A stretch of 64,000 nucleotides of DNA, taken from positions 868,001 to 932,000 of the forward strand of contig NZ_CP068985.1 of NCBI RefSeq assembly GCF_019397265.1, read 5' to 3'. Positions within the stretch are counted from its first letter, which is position 1; each line of letters begins with the position of its first letter. The position numbers and the translations under genes are program-made. Under the pieces are notes generated by a model, which was given only the letters and a program-made list of their open reading frames with translations, searched no databases and had not been told where the DNA came from. Source of the stretch: Nonomuraea coxensis DSM 45129 (lineage in GTDB: Bacteria > Actinomycetota > Actinomycetes > Streptosporangiales > Streptosporangiaceae). This document shows, piece by piece, positions 10,664 through 18,019 of this stretch.

Positions 10664-11785
10664 ATGACTCAGCAGGTGGAGATCGGCCGGGGGAAGACCG
10701 GGCGGCGGGCGTACGCGCTGGACGAGATCGGTCTGGTGCCCTCGCGGCGGACCCGCGACCCGGAGGAGGTCTCGATCGCCTGGCAGATCGACGCCTACCG
10801 GTTCGAGCTGCCCGTTGTCGTCGCGCCCATGGACAGCGTGGTGTCGCCGGCCACCGCCATCGAGATCGGGCGGCTCGGCGGTCTGGCCCCGCTCGACCTC
10901 GAAGGGCTCTGGACGCGCTACGAGGACCCGCAGCCGCTGCTGGAGGAGTGCGCGGCGCTCGACGCCGAGGCGGCCACCAGGCGGCTGCAGGAGATCTACG
11001 CGGCGCCGATCAAGGAGGAGCTGATCGGCCGGCGCATCGAGGAGATCCGCGCCTCCGGGGTGACCACGGCGGTCCGGCTGTCGCCGCAGCGCACGGTCCA
11101 GTACCACAAGGCCGTGATCGACGCGGGCGTCGACATCTTCGTCATCCGCGGCACCACCGTCTCGGCCGAGCACGTCTCGGGGCGGGCCGAGCCGCTCAAC
11201 CTCAAGCAGTTCATCTACGAGCTGGACGTCCCGGTCATCGTGGGCGGCTGCGCCACCTACACCGCGGCCCTGCACCTCATGCGCACGGGCGCGGCCGGGG
11301 TGCTGGTCGGCTTCGGCGGCGGCGCCTCGCACACCACCCGCAACGTGCTGGGCGTGGCGGTGCCGATGGCCACGGCGATCTCCGACGTGGCGGCGGCGCG
11401 GCGCGACTACATGGACGAGTCGGGCGGCCGTTACGTCCACGTCATCGCTGACGGCGGCATGGGCACCTCCGGCGACATCGCCAAGGCCATCGCGTGCGGG
11501 GCCGACGCCGTCATGGTGGGCTCGCCGCTGGCCCGCGCGGCCGAGGCGCCCGGCCGGGGCTTCCACTGGGGCTCCGAGGCGCACCACCCCGACCTGCCCA
11601 GGGGGCGGCGGGTCGAGTTCGGCACCGTGGGGACGCTGGAGCAGATCCTGCACGGGCCCTCCAGCGTGGCCGACGGCTCGATGAACCTGATGGGCGCGCT
11701 CAAGCGCACCATGGCCTCCACCGGCTACTCCGACATCAAGGAGTTCCAGCGCGTCGAGGTCGTCGTCTCGCCGATCCAGCACTGA
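10664..11785 (+). CDS. guaB3: GuaB3 family IMP dehydrogenase-related protein
   Basis: This 373-aa paralogue of guaB has no CBS insertion. It keeps the barrel and phosphate-binding features (VIADGGMGTSGDIAKAIACG) but the loop equivalent to GPGSICTTR reads GFGGGASHTTR, so the IMPDH catalytic cysteine is absent, as I recall for other actinobacterial GuaB3 proteins. Its reaction in actinobacteria is not settled; cyanobacterial GuaB3 has been reported as a GMP reductase, but that enzyme may differ here. It is in operon with guaB and is followed by a clear intrinsic terminator. Confidence 0.88.
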   Translation: MTQQVEIGRGKTGRRAYALDEIGLVPSRRTRDPEEVSIAWQIDAYRFELPVVVAPMDSVVSPATAIEIGRLGGLAPLDLEGLWTRYEDPQPLLEECAALDAEAATRRLQEIYAAPIKEELIGRRIEEIRASGVTTAVRLSPQRTVQYHKAVIDAGVDIFVIRGTTVSAEHVSGRAEPLNLKQFIYELDVPVIVGGCATYTAALHLMRTGAAGVLVGFGGGASHTTRNVLGVAVPMATAISDVAAARRDYMDESGGRYVHVIADGGMGTSGDIAKAIACGADAVMVGSPLARAAEAPGRGFHWGSEAHHPDLPRGRRVEFGTVGTLEQILHGPSSVADGSMNLMGALKRTMASTGYSDIKEFQRVEVVVSPIQH

Positions 11786-11796
11786 CCGCGCCGCGG

Positions 11797-11839
11797 CGGC
11801 CCGCTCTCCGGTGACCCCGGAGGCGGGCCGTTCTTTTTG
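11797..11839 (+). terminator. Rho-independent terminator after guaB3
   Basis: A GC-rich hairpin pairs CGGCCCGC...CTCCGG with CCGGAGGCGGGCCG (11797-11830, small bulge) and is followed by TTCTTTTTG. It starts 11 bases after the guaB3 stop. Confidence 0.85.
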
Positions 11840-11849
11840 TCTCTGCTAA

Positions 11850-11864
11850 CCTAGTGGTCCTAGG
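11850..11864. promoter_or_regulatory. Candidate TetR operator
   Basis: CCTAG-TGGTC-CTAGG is a perfect 5-bp inverted repeat 28 bases before the TetR start codon, in the promoter region. Autoregulation by the TetR-type protein is the natural inference. Confidence 0.5.
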
Positions 11865-11892
11865 AAAGAAGCTAGAGGCATTAGGAGAGTGG

Positions 11893-12477
11893 ATGGCGCG
11901 AGCGGGGCTGACGGCCGAGCGCATCACGCGGGCGGCGGCCGACCTGGCCGACGAGGTCGGCTTCGACAACGTCACCGTGTCGGCGCTGGCCCGGCACTTC
12001 GGCGTCAAGGACGCGAGCCTCTACTCGCACGTCAAGAACCTGCGCGACCTGCGCACCCGGGTCGCGGCGCTCGCCGCCGGCGAGATGGTGGACCTCATCG
12101 CGGCGGCCGTCGCCGGGCGGTCCGGCAAGGACGCGCTGGCCGCCTTCGCCGGCGCCTACCGCTCGTACGCCCTGCGCCACCCCGGCCGCTACGCCGCCAC
12201 CCAGAGCAAGGTGGACCTCGCGCAGGTCGCCGACCTGGCGCCCTTCCTGCGCACCAGCGAGCTGACGTACGGCATGCTACGCGCCTACGACCTCGCCGAG
12301 CCCGACCTCACCGACGCCGTGCGGCTGCTGCGCAGCACCTTCCACGGCTACACCAGCCTGGAGGCCGCGGGCGGCTTCCAGCACACCCGGGACGTGGACG
12401 CGTCCTGGGACCAGGCGATCGAGGCCCTGCACGTGCTGCTGACGCACTGGCCCAGGGCGGACGAGGAGGAACGATGA
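11893..12477 (+). CDS. TetR family transcriptional regulator with WHG-type C-terminus
   Basis: The 194-aa protein has a TetR helix-turn-helix at about residues 8-54 (ITRAAADLADEVGFDNVTVSALARHFGVKDASLYSHVKN region) and a C-terminal ligand domain of the WHG type (HGYTSLEAAGGF). ATG 11893 follows AGGAG by 5 bases; an upstream GTG at 11854 would start inside the operator repeat and is not favoured. Its stop overlaps the start of the next gene (ATGA), a hydrolase that it probably controls through the CCTAG dyad. The ligand is unknown. Confidence 0.85.
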   Translation: MARAGLTAERITRAAADLADEVGFDNVTVSALARHFGVKDASLYSHVKNLRDLRTRVAALAAGEMVDLIAAAVAGRSGKDALAAFAGAYRSYALRHPGRYAATQSKVDLAQVADLAPFLRTSELTYGMLRAYDLAEPDLTDAVRLLRSTFHGYTSLEAAGGFQHTRDVDASWDQAIEALHVLLTHWPRADEEER

Positions 12478-13295
12478 AGACCGGCACGCTGCGCGTCCCC
12501 GGCGCCGAGCTGTTCCACGAGGTGCGCGGCACGGGCCCGATGCTGCTGCTGGTGCCGGGCGGGGGCGGCGACGCGGGCACCTTCGACGGCATCGCCGACG
12601 TGCTCGCCCGCGACTTCACCGTGGTCGCCGCCGACCCGCGCGGCTACTCACGCAGCCGGCTCGACAGCCCCGAGCCCGTGGACCAGCGGGTGGAGACGCA
12701 GAGCGACGACTGCGCCAGGCTCATCGACCACCTGGGCGGCGGCAGCGCGTACGTCTTCGGCGGCAGCGACGGCGCGATCGTCGTGCTCGACCTGCTCGCC
12801 CGCCATCCCGGGCGGGTGCGGCGGGCCGTGGCGCACGAGCCGCCGTGCGTGGCGGTGCTGCCGGACGCCGCCGAGCAACTGGGGTTCTTCGGCAAGGTGT
12901 ACGAGATCTACCGGGCCGAAGGGCTTGCCGCGGCGGGGGCGTACATGAGCGAGGGCATCGGCGGCACGCTCAGGCCGCTGCCCGACCCGGCGACGCTGCC
13001 GCCCCGGGCCGCCGAGCGGGTGACCAGGACGGTGGCGAACCTGCCGCGGTTCATGGAGCACGAGCTGCGCCAGTTCACCGCGTACGAGCCCGACCTGGAG
13101 GCACTGGCGGCCGTCGCCGACCGGCTGGTCCTGGCGGCCGGGCGGGAGACGCGGGGGCATCTGCCGCACCGGCCGGCGGCGGAGCTGGCCCGGCGGCTCG
13201 GGCGCGAGCTGACCGAGTTCCCCGGCGGGCACGGCGGCTACACCGAGGCGCCCGAGGAGTTCGCCGAGCTGCTGGCGCGTACGCTGCGGGGCTGA
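12474..13295 (+). CDS. Alpha/beta hydrolase
   Basis: This 273-aa alpha/beta-hydrolase-fold protein has an oxyanion region LLLVPGGGGD near residue 25, nucleophile elbow GGSDGA with Ser98, and a C-terminal catalytic His in GGHGGY. A helical cap lies around residues 125-205. It most resembles small-molecule esterases or lactonases; the substrate cannot be told from sequence. It overlaps the upstream TetR gene by 4 bases and is probably repressed by it. Confidence 0.85.
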   Translation: MKTGTLRVPGAELFHEVRGTGPMLLLVPGGGGDAGTFDGIADVLARDFTVVAADPRGYSRSRLDSPEPVDQRVETQSDDCARLIDHLGGGSAYVFGGSDGAIVVLDLLARHPGRVRRAVAHEPPCVAVLPDAAEQLGFFGKVYEIYRAEGLAAAGAYMSEGIGGTLRPLPDPATLPPRAAERVTRTVANLPRFMEHELRQFTAYEPDLEALAAVADRLVLAAGRETRGHLPHRPAAELARRLGRELTEFPGGHGGYTEAPEEFAELLARTLRG

Positions 13296-13345
13296 GCCGC
13301 CCTGGCATGAGCGGGACGGCCGGTCGTCAGCACGGGGCTCAGCCC
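13289..13345. terminator. Possible bidirectional terminator
   Basis: GGGCTGAGCC (13289-13298) and GGCTCAGCCC (13336-13345) form a perfect 10-bp inverted repeat with a 37-base loop. The repeats contain the stop codons of the two convergent genes. There is no T-run. Confidence 0.35.
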
Positions 13346-14163
13346 GCCAGGACGCCCAGGAGGTGGCTGACCTCGCGGGTCACCGCGTCGCGGCCGGCTC
13401 GGACGTACTTGCGGGGATCGACCACCCGCTCGTCGCCGCCGAGGTAGTCGCGGATCGCGCCGGTGAACGCCTTGTTCAGGTGGGTGGCGATGTTGATCTT
13501 CTTCATGCCGTGCCGTACGGCGGCGCGCAGGGTGTCGTCGGGCACGCCCGACGAGCCGTGCAGCACCAGCGGCACCGGCACCGCCGCGCGCAGCTCCGCG
13601 ATGAGGGCGAGGTCCAGCTCGGCGGACTTGGTGGTCATGGCGTGGGAGGTGCCGACGGCCACGGCGAGCGCGTCCACGCCGGTGCGCGCGACGTAGTCGA
13701 CGGCCTCGTGCGGCTTGGTGCGCACGCCGGGCGCGTGCACGCCGTCCTTGCCGCCGACCTCGCCCAGCTCGGCCTCCACCCACACGCCGCGCCCGTGGCA
13801 CCAGGCCGCCACCTCGGCCGTGGTGCGGACGTTGTCCTCGTCGGGCAGGGCGGAGGCGTCGTACATGACCGAGCCCAGGCCCAGCTCCACCGCCTCCTCC
13901 ACGAGCGCGCGGCCGGTGGCGTGGTCGAGGTGCACGGCGACCGGCACCGCGGCGCGGCGGGCCACCGCGAGCGCGCCCAGCGCGATCGGCTCCAGCGCCC
14001 CGTGGTAGCGGACGCAGTTCTCGCTGATCTGCAGCACGACCGGCAGGCCCAGGGCCTCGGCCCCGGCGACGATGGCGGTGGCGTGCTCAAGCTGGATCAC
14101 GTTGAAGGCACCCACCCCCGCGGGGGACTGACGGACGATGTCGCCGATGGCGGCGAGGGGCAT
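13339..14163 (-). CDS. Class II fructose/tagatose-bisphosphate aldolase
   Basis: This 274-aa class II (zinc) aldolase is of the KbaY/GatY/Fba type and cleaves a ketose-1,6-bisphosphate to glycerone phosphate and glyceraldehyde-3-phosphate. Metal and catalytic motifs are visible: HLDHA (78-82), EAELGEVGG, GTSHA and HGSSG. ATG 14163 has AAGGAG 6 bases upstream. It is the last gene of an operon with a PfkB kinase (9 bases upstream), a hexosamine-phosphate deacetylase and a SIS protein. That company favours tagatose-1,6-bisphosphate as substrate, although fructose-1,6-bisphosphate cannot be excluded. Confidence 0.88.
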   Translation of the reverse strand: MPLAAIGDIVRQSPAGVGAFNVIQLEHATAIVAGAEALGLPVVLQISENCVRYHGALEPIALGALAVARRAAVPVAVHLDHATGRALVEEAVELGLGSVMYDASALPDEDNVRTTAEVAAWCHGRGVWVEAELGEVGGKDGVHAPGVRTKPHEAVDYVARTGVDALAVAVGTSHAMTTKSAELDLALIAELRAAVPVPLVLHGSSGVPDDTLRAAVRHGMKKINIATHLNKAFTGAIRDYLGGDERVVDPRKYVRAGRDAVTREVSHLLGVLAG

Positions 14164-14172
14164 GGTCGCTCC

Positions 14173-15072
14173 TTACGTGATGACGATCCGGGGAAGGACG
14201 GCGGCGTAGACGTCGCGGTCGAAGTCGCCGGCCACCGGGGCGGCCACCGCGGCCGCGCCGAGCGCCGCCGCCCGCCGCAGCCGCTCCGGCCACGGGGTTC
14301 CCTCGGCCAGGCCGAGCGCCAGCCCGGCGACCAGCGAGTCGCCCGCGCCGGTGGGGTTGCCGCGCACGGCGTAGGGCATGCGGGCCCGGAACGTTCCCTC
14401 GCCGGTGACGGCGAGCAGCCCGCCCGCGCCCAGGGAGACCACGACCGACTCGGCGCCCTGGTCGCGGAGCGCCCGCGCGCCCTCCTCGGGGGCGCCGGGC
14501 ACGGCCCTCGCCAGCTCCTCCGCGTTGGGCTTGACGACCGTGGGCCGGCCCCGGGGGGCGTGGCGCAGCGGGTCGCCGTCGGCGTCCACGATGACCGGCG
14601 CGGGGGTGAGGCCGCTGAGCGTGGCGTAGAAGTCGGCGGGGACGCCGCGCGGCAGGCTGCCCGAGAGCACCACCACCTCGGCGCGGCCGGCCAGCGCCGC
14701 GTAGTGCCGGGTGAACGCCGCCAGCTCCTCGCCCGTGACCTCGGGGCCGGGCTCGTTGAACAGCGTCGTCGCCGGCCGCTCGCCGGTCTCGGAGACCGCG
14801 AGCGTGGTGCGGGAGTCGCCCTCGACGGCGAAGACCGCGCTCGGCAGCTCCGCCGCCGCCAGGTCGTCCTCGATCGCCTGCCCGGTCGGGCCGCCGGCCA
14901 GGCCGGTGACCAGGACCTCCCGGCCGAGCGCGGTCAGTACGCGGGCCACGTTGACGCCCTTGCCGCCCGCGCGCCGGTGTACGGCTCCCACCCGGTTGAC
15001 GCCGTCCCATTCGACGGCGGGCACCTGGTAGGTCACATCGAGCGCCATGTTGAGCGTCACCGTGAGGATCAA
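14173..15072 (-). CDS. PfkB-family hexose-phosphate kinase (1-phosphofructokinase/tagatose-6-phosphate kinase)
   Basis: The 299-aa PfkB/ribokinase-fold kinase has the N-terminal signature GGKGVNVARVL (36-46) and the anion-hole and catalytic motif NPTGAGDS (239-246), where Asp245 is the catalytic base. It belongs to the LacC/FruK branch that phosphorylates fructose-1-phosphate or tagatose-6-phosphate. The start is TTG 15072, overlapping the nagA stop (TTGA), with GGAG just upstream. In this operon, tagatose-6-phosphate from deaminated galactosamine-6-phosphate is the most coherent substrate; this is inference. Confidence 0.85.
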   Translation of the reverse strand: MILTVTLNMALDVTYQVPAVEWDGVNRVGAVHRRAGGKGVNVARVLTALGREVLVTGLAGGPTGQAIEDDLAAAELPSAVFAVEGDSRTTLAVSETGERPATTLFNEPGPEVTGEELAAFTRHYAALAGRAEVVVLSGSLPRGVPADFYATLSGLTPAPVIVDADGDPLRHAPRGRPTVVKPNAEELARAVPGAPEEGARALRDQGAESVVVSLGAGGLLAVTGEGTFRARMPYAVRGNPTGAGDSLVAGLALGLAEGTPWPERLRRAAALGAAAVAAPVAGDFDRDVYAAVLPRIVIT

Positions 15073-16205
15073 CAGGGCTCCGTGATCCAGGCGCCGTCCT
15101 TCATGACGGCGTCCACCTCAAGGTCGGGGGAGAGCACGACCAGGTCGGCGGCCTTGCCGGCGGCGATCGAGCCGATGCTGCCGGTCAGGCCGAGCACCCG
15201 GGCGGGCGTCAGCGAGGTCACCTGGACCGCGTCGGGCAGCGACAGGCCGAGCTCGCGCACGGCCCGGCGGAAGGCGACGTCCATGGTGAGCGTGGAGCCC
15301 GCGATCGAGCCGCCCTCGACGAGCCTCGCCACGCCGTCGTCGACCCGTACGCGCATGGAGCCGAGCTGGTAGGCGCCGTCGCCGAGCCCGGCGGCCGACA
15401 TGGCGTCGGTGACGAGCACCGTGCGGCCGGGCCCGGCCACCTCGTACGCCAGCCGCAGCATGGCCGGATGCACGTGCACGCCGTCGTTGATCAGCTCGAC
15501 CGTGACCCGCTCGTCGTCGAGCAGGGCCGCGATGGGGCCGGGCGCGCGGTGCCCGAGCTGCGGCATGGCGTTGTAGAGGTGGGTGGCGAGGCTCGCGCCC
15601 GCGTCGATGCCGGCGATGGTGCGGTCGTAGTCGGCCTCGGTGTGGCCGATGGCGGCGATCACGCCTTCGGCCGCGGCCAGCCGGATCGTGTCGAGCGCCC
15701 CGGGCAGCTCGGGCGCGATGGTGAGCATGCGGACGTGCCCGCGCCCGGCCTTGACCAGCCCGGCGAACTCCTGCGGCGACGGCTCGCGCAGCAGCGCCGG
15801 GTCGTGCGCGCCGCAGCGGCCGCGCGCGATGTAGGGGCCCTCGAAGTGGATGCCGGCCAGCAGCCCTTCCTCGCAGAGCTCGGCCAGCGCCGCCGCGGCC
15901 CTCGCCAGCCTCTCGGGGGCGTCGCTGACCAGGCTCGCCATCGTGGTCGTGGTGCCGTGGCGCCGGTGCAGCGCCACGGCCGTGCGCGCCTCGTCGAGGT
16001 CGCCGGTGGGGAAGGAGCCGCCCGCGCCCCCATGGTTGTGCACGTCGACGAAGCCGGGCACGACGTGCCGGCCGCCCAGGGCGAGGCCGGGGCCGGGGGC
16101 GCTGCCCTGGCCGACGTGCGTGATCCGGCCGTCTTCGATGGTCAGCCACCCCTCGTGCACTCCCTCGGGGGTCACGATCCGGGCGTCGGCGAGAGTAAGG
16201 CTCAT
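15069..16205 (-). CDS. nagA: N-acetylhexosamine-6-phosphate deacetylase
   Basis: This 378-aa amidohydrolase removes acetate from GlcNAc-6-P or GalNAc-6-P. Motifs are DVHNHGG (His56, His58), HFEGPYI, IGHTEAD, HLYNAMPQ and the catalytic-Asp strand VTDAMSAAG. It overlaps the upstream SIS gene (ATGA at 16202-16205), lacks its own ribosome site, and is co-transcribed with a PfkB kinase and a class II aldolase. NagA and AgaA cannot be separated by motif. The neighbours (kinase plus aldolase rather than a NagB hexameric deaminase) suggest a galactosamine (Aga-like) route. Confidence 0.9.
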   Translation of the reverse strand: MSLTLADARIVTPEGVHEGWLTIEDGRITHVGQGSAPGPGLALGGRHVVPGFVDVHNHGGAGGSFPTGDLDEARTAVALHRRHGTTTTMASLVSDAPERLARAAAALAELCEEGLLAGIHFEGPYIARGRCGAHDPALLREPSPQEFAGLVKAGRGHVRMLTIAPELPGALDTIRLAAAEGVIAAIGHTEADYDRTIAGIDAGASLATHLYNAMPQLGHRAPGPIAALLDDERVTVELINDGVHVHPAMLRLAYEVAGPGRTVLVTDAMSAAGLGDGAYQLGSMRVRVDDGVARLVEGGSIAGSTLTMDVAFRRAVRELGLSLPDAVQVTSLTPARVLGLTGSIGSIAAGKAADLVVLSPDLEVDAVMKDGAWITEPC

Positions 16206-17074
16206 GGAGAAAGGATCACAGATCGCGTGAGGTGCATGGGCTCGTCGGGGTTGAGCCCGCGCGCGAAGGCGCGGGCGACGGCCACCCGCTGGGCGCGGAT
16301 CAGCTCGGCCATCGGGTCGAGGCCGCTCTCGACGAACGTGGCGCCGGTCCGCTCGACCTGCGCGCGCAGGCCCTCGGGGGCCTCGCCGAGCATCCAGGTG
16401 ACGCGGCCGGGCGCGCCGATGCTGATCGGGCCGTGCCGGTATTCCATGGCCGGGTACGCCTCCGTCCACGACCGGGACGCCTCGCGCATCTTCAGCGCCG
16501 CCTCCTGTGCCAGCCCGACCGTCCAGCCCGCGCCGAGGAAGCTGAACTGCTCGGCCTCCACCAGCTCGGCGGGCAGGGGGGCGGCCACGGCCTCCTCGGC
16601 GTCGGCGACGGCCCGCGTCAGGTCCTCGCCGAGGCTCGCGCGCAGCAGCGCGAGCTGCGTGGTGGCGAACCTGGTCTGCACGACGGACCGCTCGTCGGCG
16701 TAGTCGAGCACGACGACGTCGCCGGCCGCCTCCATGATCGGCGTCTTCGGGTCGGCGGTGATGGCCGTGGCCCTCGTGCTGACGCGGCCCAGCAGGTCGA
16801 GCACCTCGGTGGTGGTGCCGGAGCGGGTGAGCGCGAGCACCCGGTCGTAGGCGCGGCCGATCGGGAACTCGGAGGCCGCGAAGGCGTCGGTCTCGCCGTG
16901 CCCGGCGCGCTCGCGGAGCGTGGCGTAGGCCATCGCGATGAACCACGAGGTGCCGCAGCCGACCACGGCGACCCGCTCGCCCTCGCGCGGCAGCGCGTCC
17001 ACGGGGACGCTGGCGACGGCGCGCCGCCAGCACTCCGGCTGGGACGCGATCTCGGCTTCGGTGTGGGTGGTCAC
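16202..17074 (-). CDS. SIS-domain sugar isomerase/deaminase (AgaS-like)
   Basis: The 290-aa protein has two SIS (phosphosugar-binding) domains: the first carries VAVVGCGTSWFIAMAYA and the SRSGTT-like LTRSGTTTE; the second carries GAGWTVGLAQEAALKMREAS and EYRHGPIS, as in the isomerase half of GlmS. There is no glutaminase domain, so it is a stand-alone aldose-ketose isomerase or ammonia-releasing deaminase acting on hexosamine-6-phosphate, like AgaS. GTG 17074 is chosen for GGGGAGG 5 bases upstream. It leads the four-gene operon and faces a DeoR repressor. Confidence 0.82.
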   Translation of the reverse strand: MTTHTEAEIASQPECWRRAVASVPVDALPREGERVAVVGCGTSWFIAMAYATLRERAGHGETDAFAASEFPIGRAYDRVLALTRSGTTTEVLDLLGRVSTRATAITADPKTPIMEAAGDVVVLDYADERSVVQTRFATTQLALLRASLGEDLTRAVADAEEAVAAPLPAELVEAEQFSFLGAGWTVGLAQEAALKMREASRSWTEAYPAMEYRHGPISIGAPGRVTWMLGEAPEGLRAQVERTGATFVESGLDPMAELIRAQRVAVARAFARGLNPDEPMHLTRSVILSP

Positions 17075-17096
17075 CCAGCCTCCCCAGGATTGATTG

Positions 17097-17121
17097 TTTC
17101 TGCATCTTTTATAGCAGGAAA
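17097..17121. promoter_or_regulatory. Candidate DeoR-family operator
   Basis: TTTCTGC (17097-17103) and GCAGGAAA (17114-17121) form a near-perfect inverted repeat in an AT-rich island between the divergent amino-sugar operon and the DeoR gene. The repressor encoded next door is the likely binder. Confidence 0.45.
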
Positions 17122-17200
17122 GTGCAAGATTGGGCAGTGGTGGCTCCACCCCTCCCGGTGTGCCACGCTTGCTGGCGGACCACATCCGTTAGGAGGCCAC

Positions 17201-17971
17201 GTGTCCCGCTACGACCGCTGGAACGCCATCCTCGAACTGCTCGCCCAGGAGGGGCGGCTGACGGTCGAGGAGGCGGCCCAGGCGCTCGAGGTGTCCACCG
17301 CGACCATCCGGCGGGACTTCGACCAGCTCGCGCAGCAGCAGATGCTCATGCGTACGCGGGGCGGCGCGGTCGCCCAGAGCGTCAGCTACGACCTCCCGCT
17401 GCGCTACAAGACCGCCCGGCACGCCGACCAGAAGACCCGCATCGCCACCGCCGCGGCCGAGCTGGTCCAGCCAGGCGCGGTGGTCGGGCTCAACGGCGGC
17501 ACCACCACCTCCGAGCTGGCCCGCACCCTGGCGACCCGGCCCGCGCTGGAGAGCGGCTTCACGGTCGTCACCAACGCGCTCAACATCGCCGCCGAGCTGA
17601 CCGTCCGCCAGCACGTCAAGATCGTGGTCACCGGCGGGGTGGCCAGGCAGCAGTCGTACGAGCTGATCGGCCCGCTCGCCTCCGGCGTCCTGGAGCAGGT
17701 GACGCTGGACATCGCCTTCCTCGGCGTGGACGGCCTCGACGTCGAGCTGGGCGCGTCCGCGCACCACGAGGGCGAGGCCAGCGTCAACAACCTGCTGATC
17801 AGCCGGGCCGCGCAGGTCGTCGTGGTGGCCGACTCCTCCAAGATCGGCAAGCGGGCGTTCTCCCGCATCTGCCCCATCGCCAGGATCGACACGCTGGTCA
17901 CCGACGACCGGCTCTCCGACGAGCTGGCCGGCGCGCTCAGCGACGCCGGGGTGAAGGTCGTGCGCGCCTGA
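17201..17971 (+). CDS. DeoR family repressor
   Basis: The 256-aa protein has a DeoR helix-turn-helix at residues about 6-60 (RLTVEEAAQALEVSTATIRRD, a classical signature) and a C-terminal sugar-phosphate sensor domain with GLNGGTTTSELAR and SSKIGKRAF. GTG 17201 has a perfect AGGAGG 4 bases upstream. It is divergent from the hexosamine operon and most likely represses it until a sugar phosphate binds, as AgaR does in enterics. glpD follows 48 bases downstream, so readthrough or joint control is possible. Confidence 0.9.
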   Translation: MSRYDRWNAILELLAQEGRLTVEEAAQALEVSTATIRRDFDQLAQQQMLMRTRGGAVAQSVSYDLPLRYKTARHADQKTRIATAAAELVQPGAVVGLNGGTTTSELARTLATRPALESGFTVVTNALNIAAELTVRQHVKIVVTGGVARQQSYELIGPLASGVLEQVTLDIAFLGVDGLDVELGASAHHEGEASVNNLLISRAAQVVVVADSSKIGKRAFSRICPIARIDTLVTDDRLSDELAGALSDAGVKVVRA

Positions 17972-18019
17972 GGCTTATCTGTGGGTATGTAGGGGCTCAG
18001 GACGCTATCAGGGAGTGTT

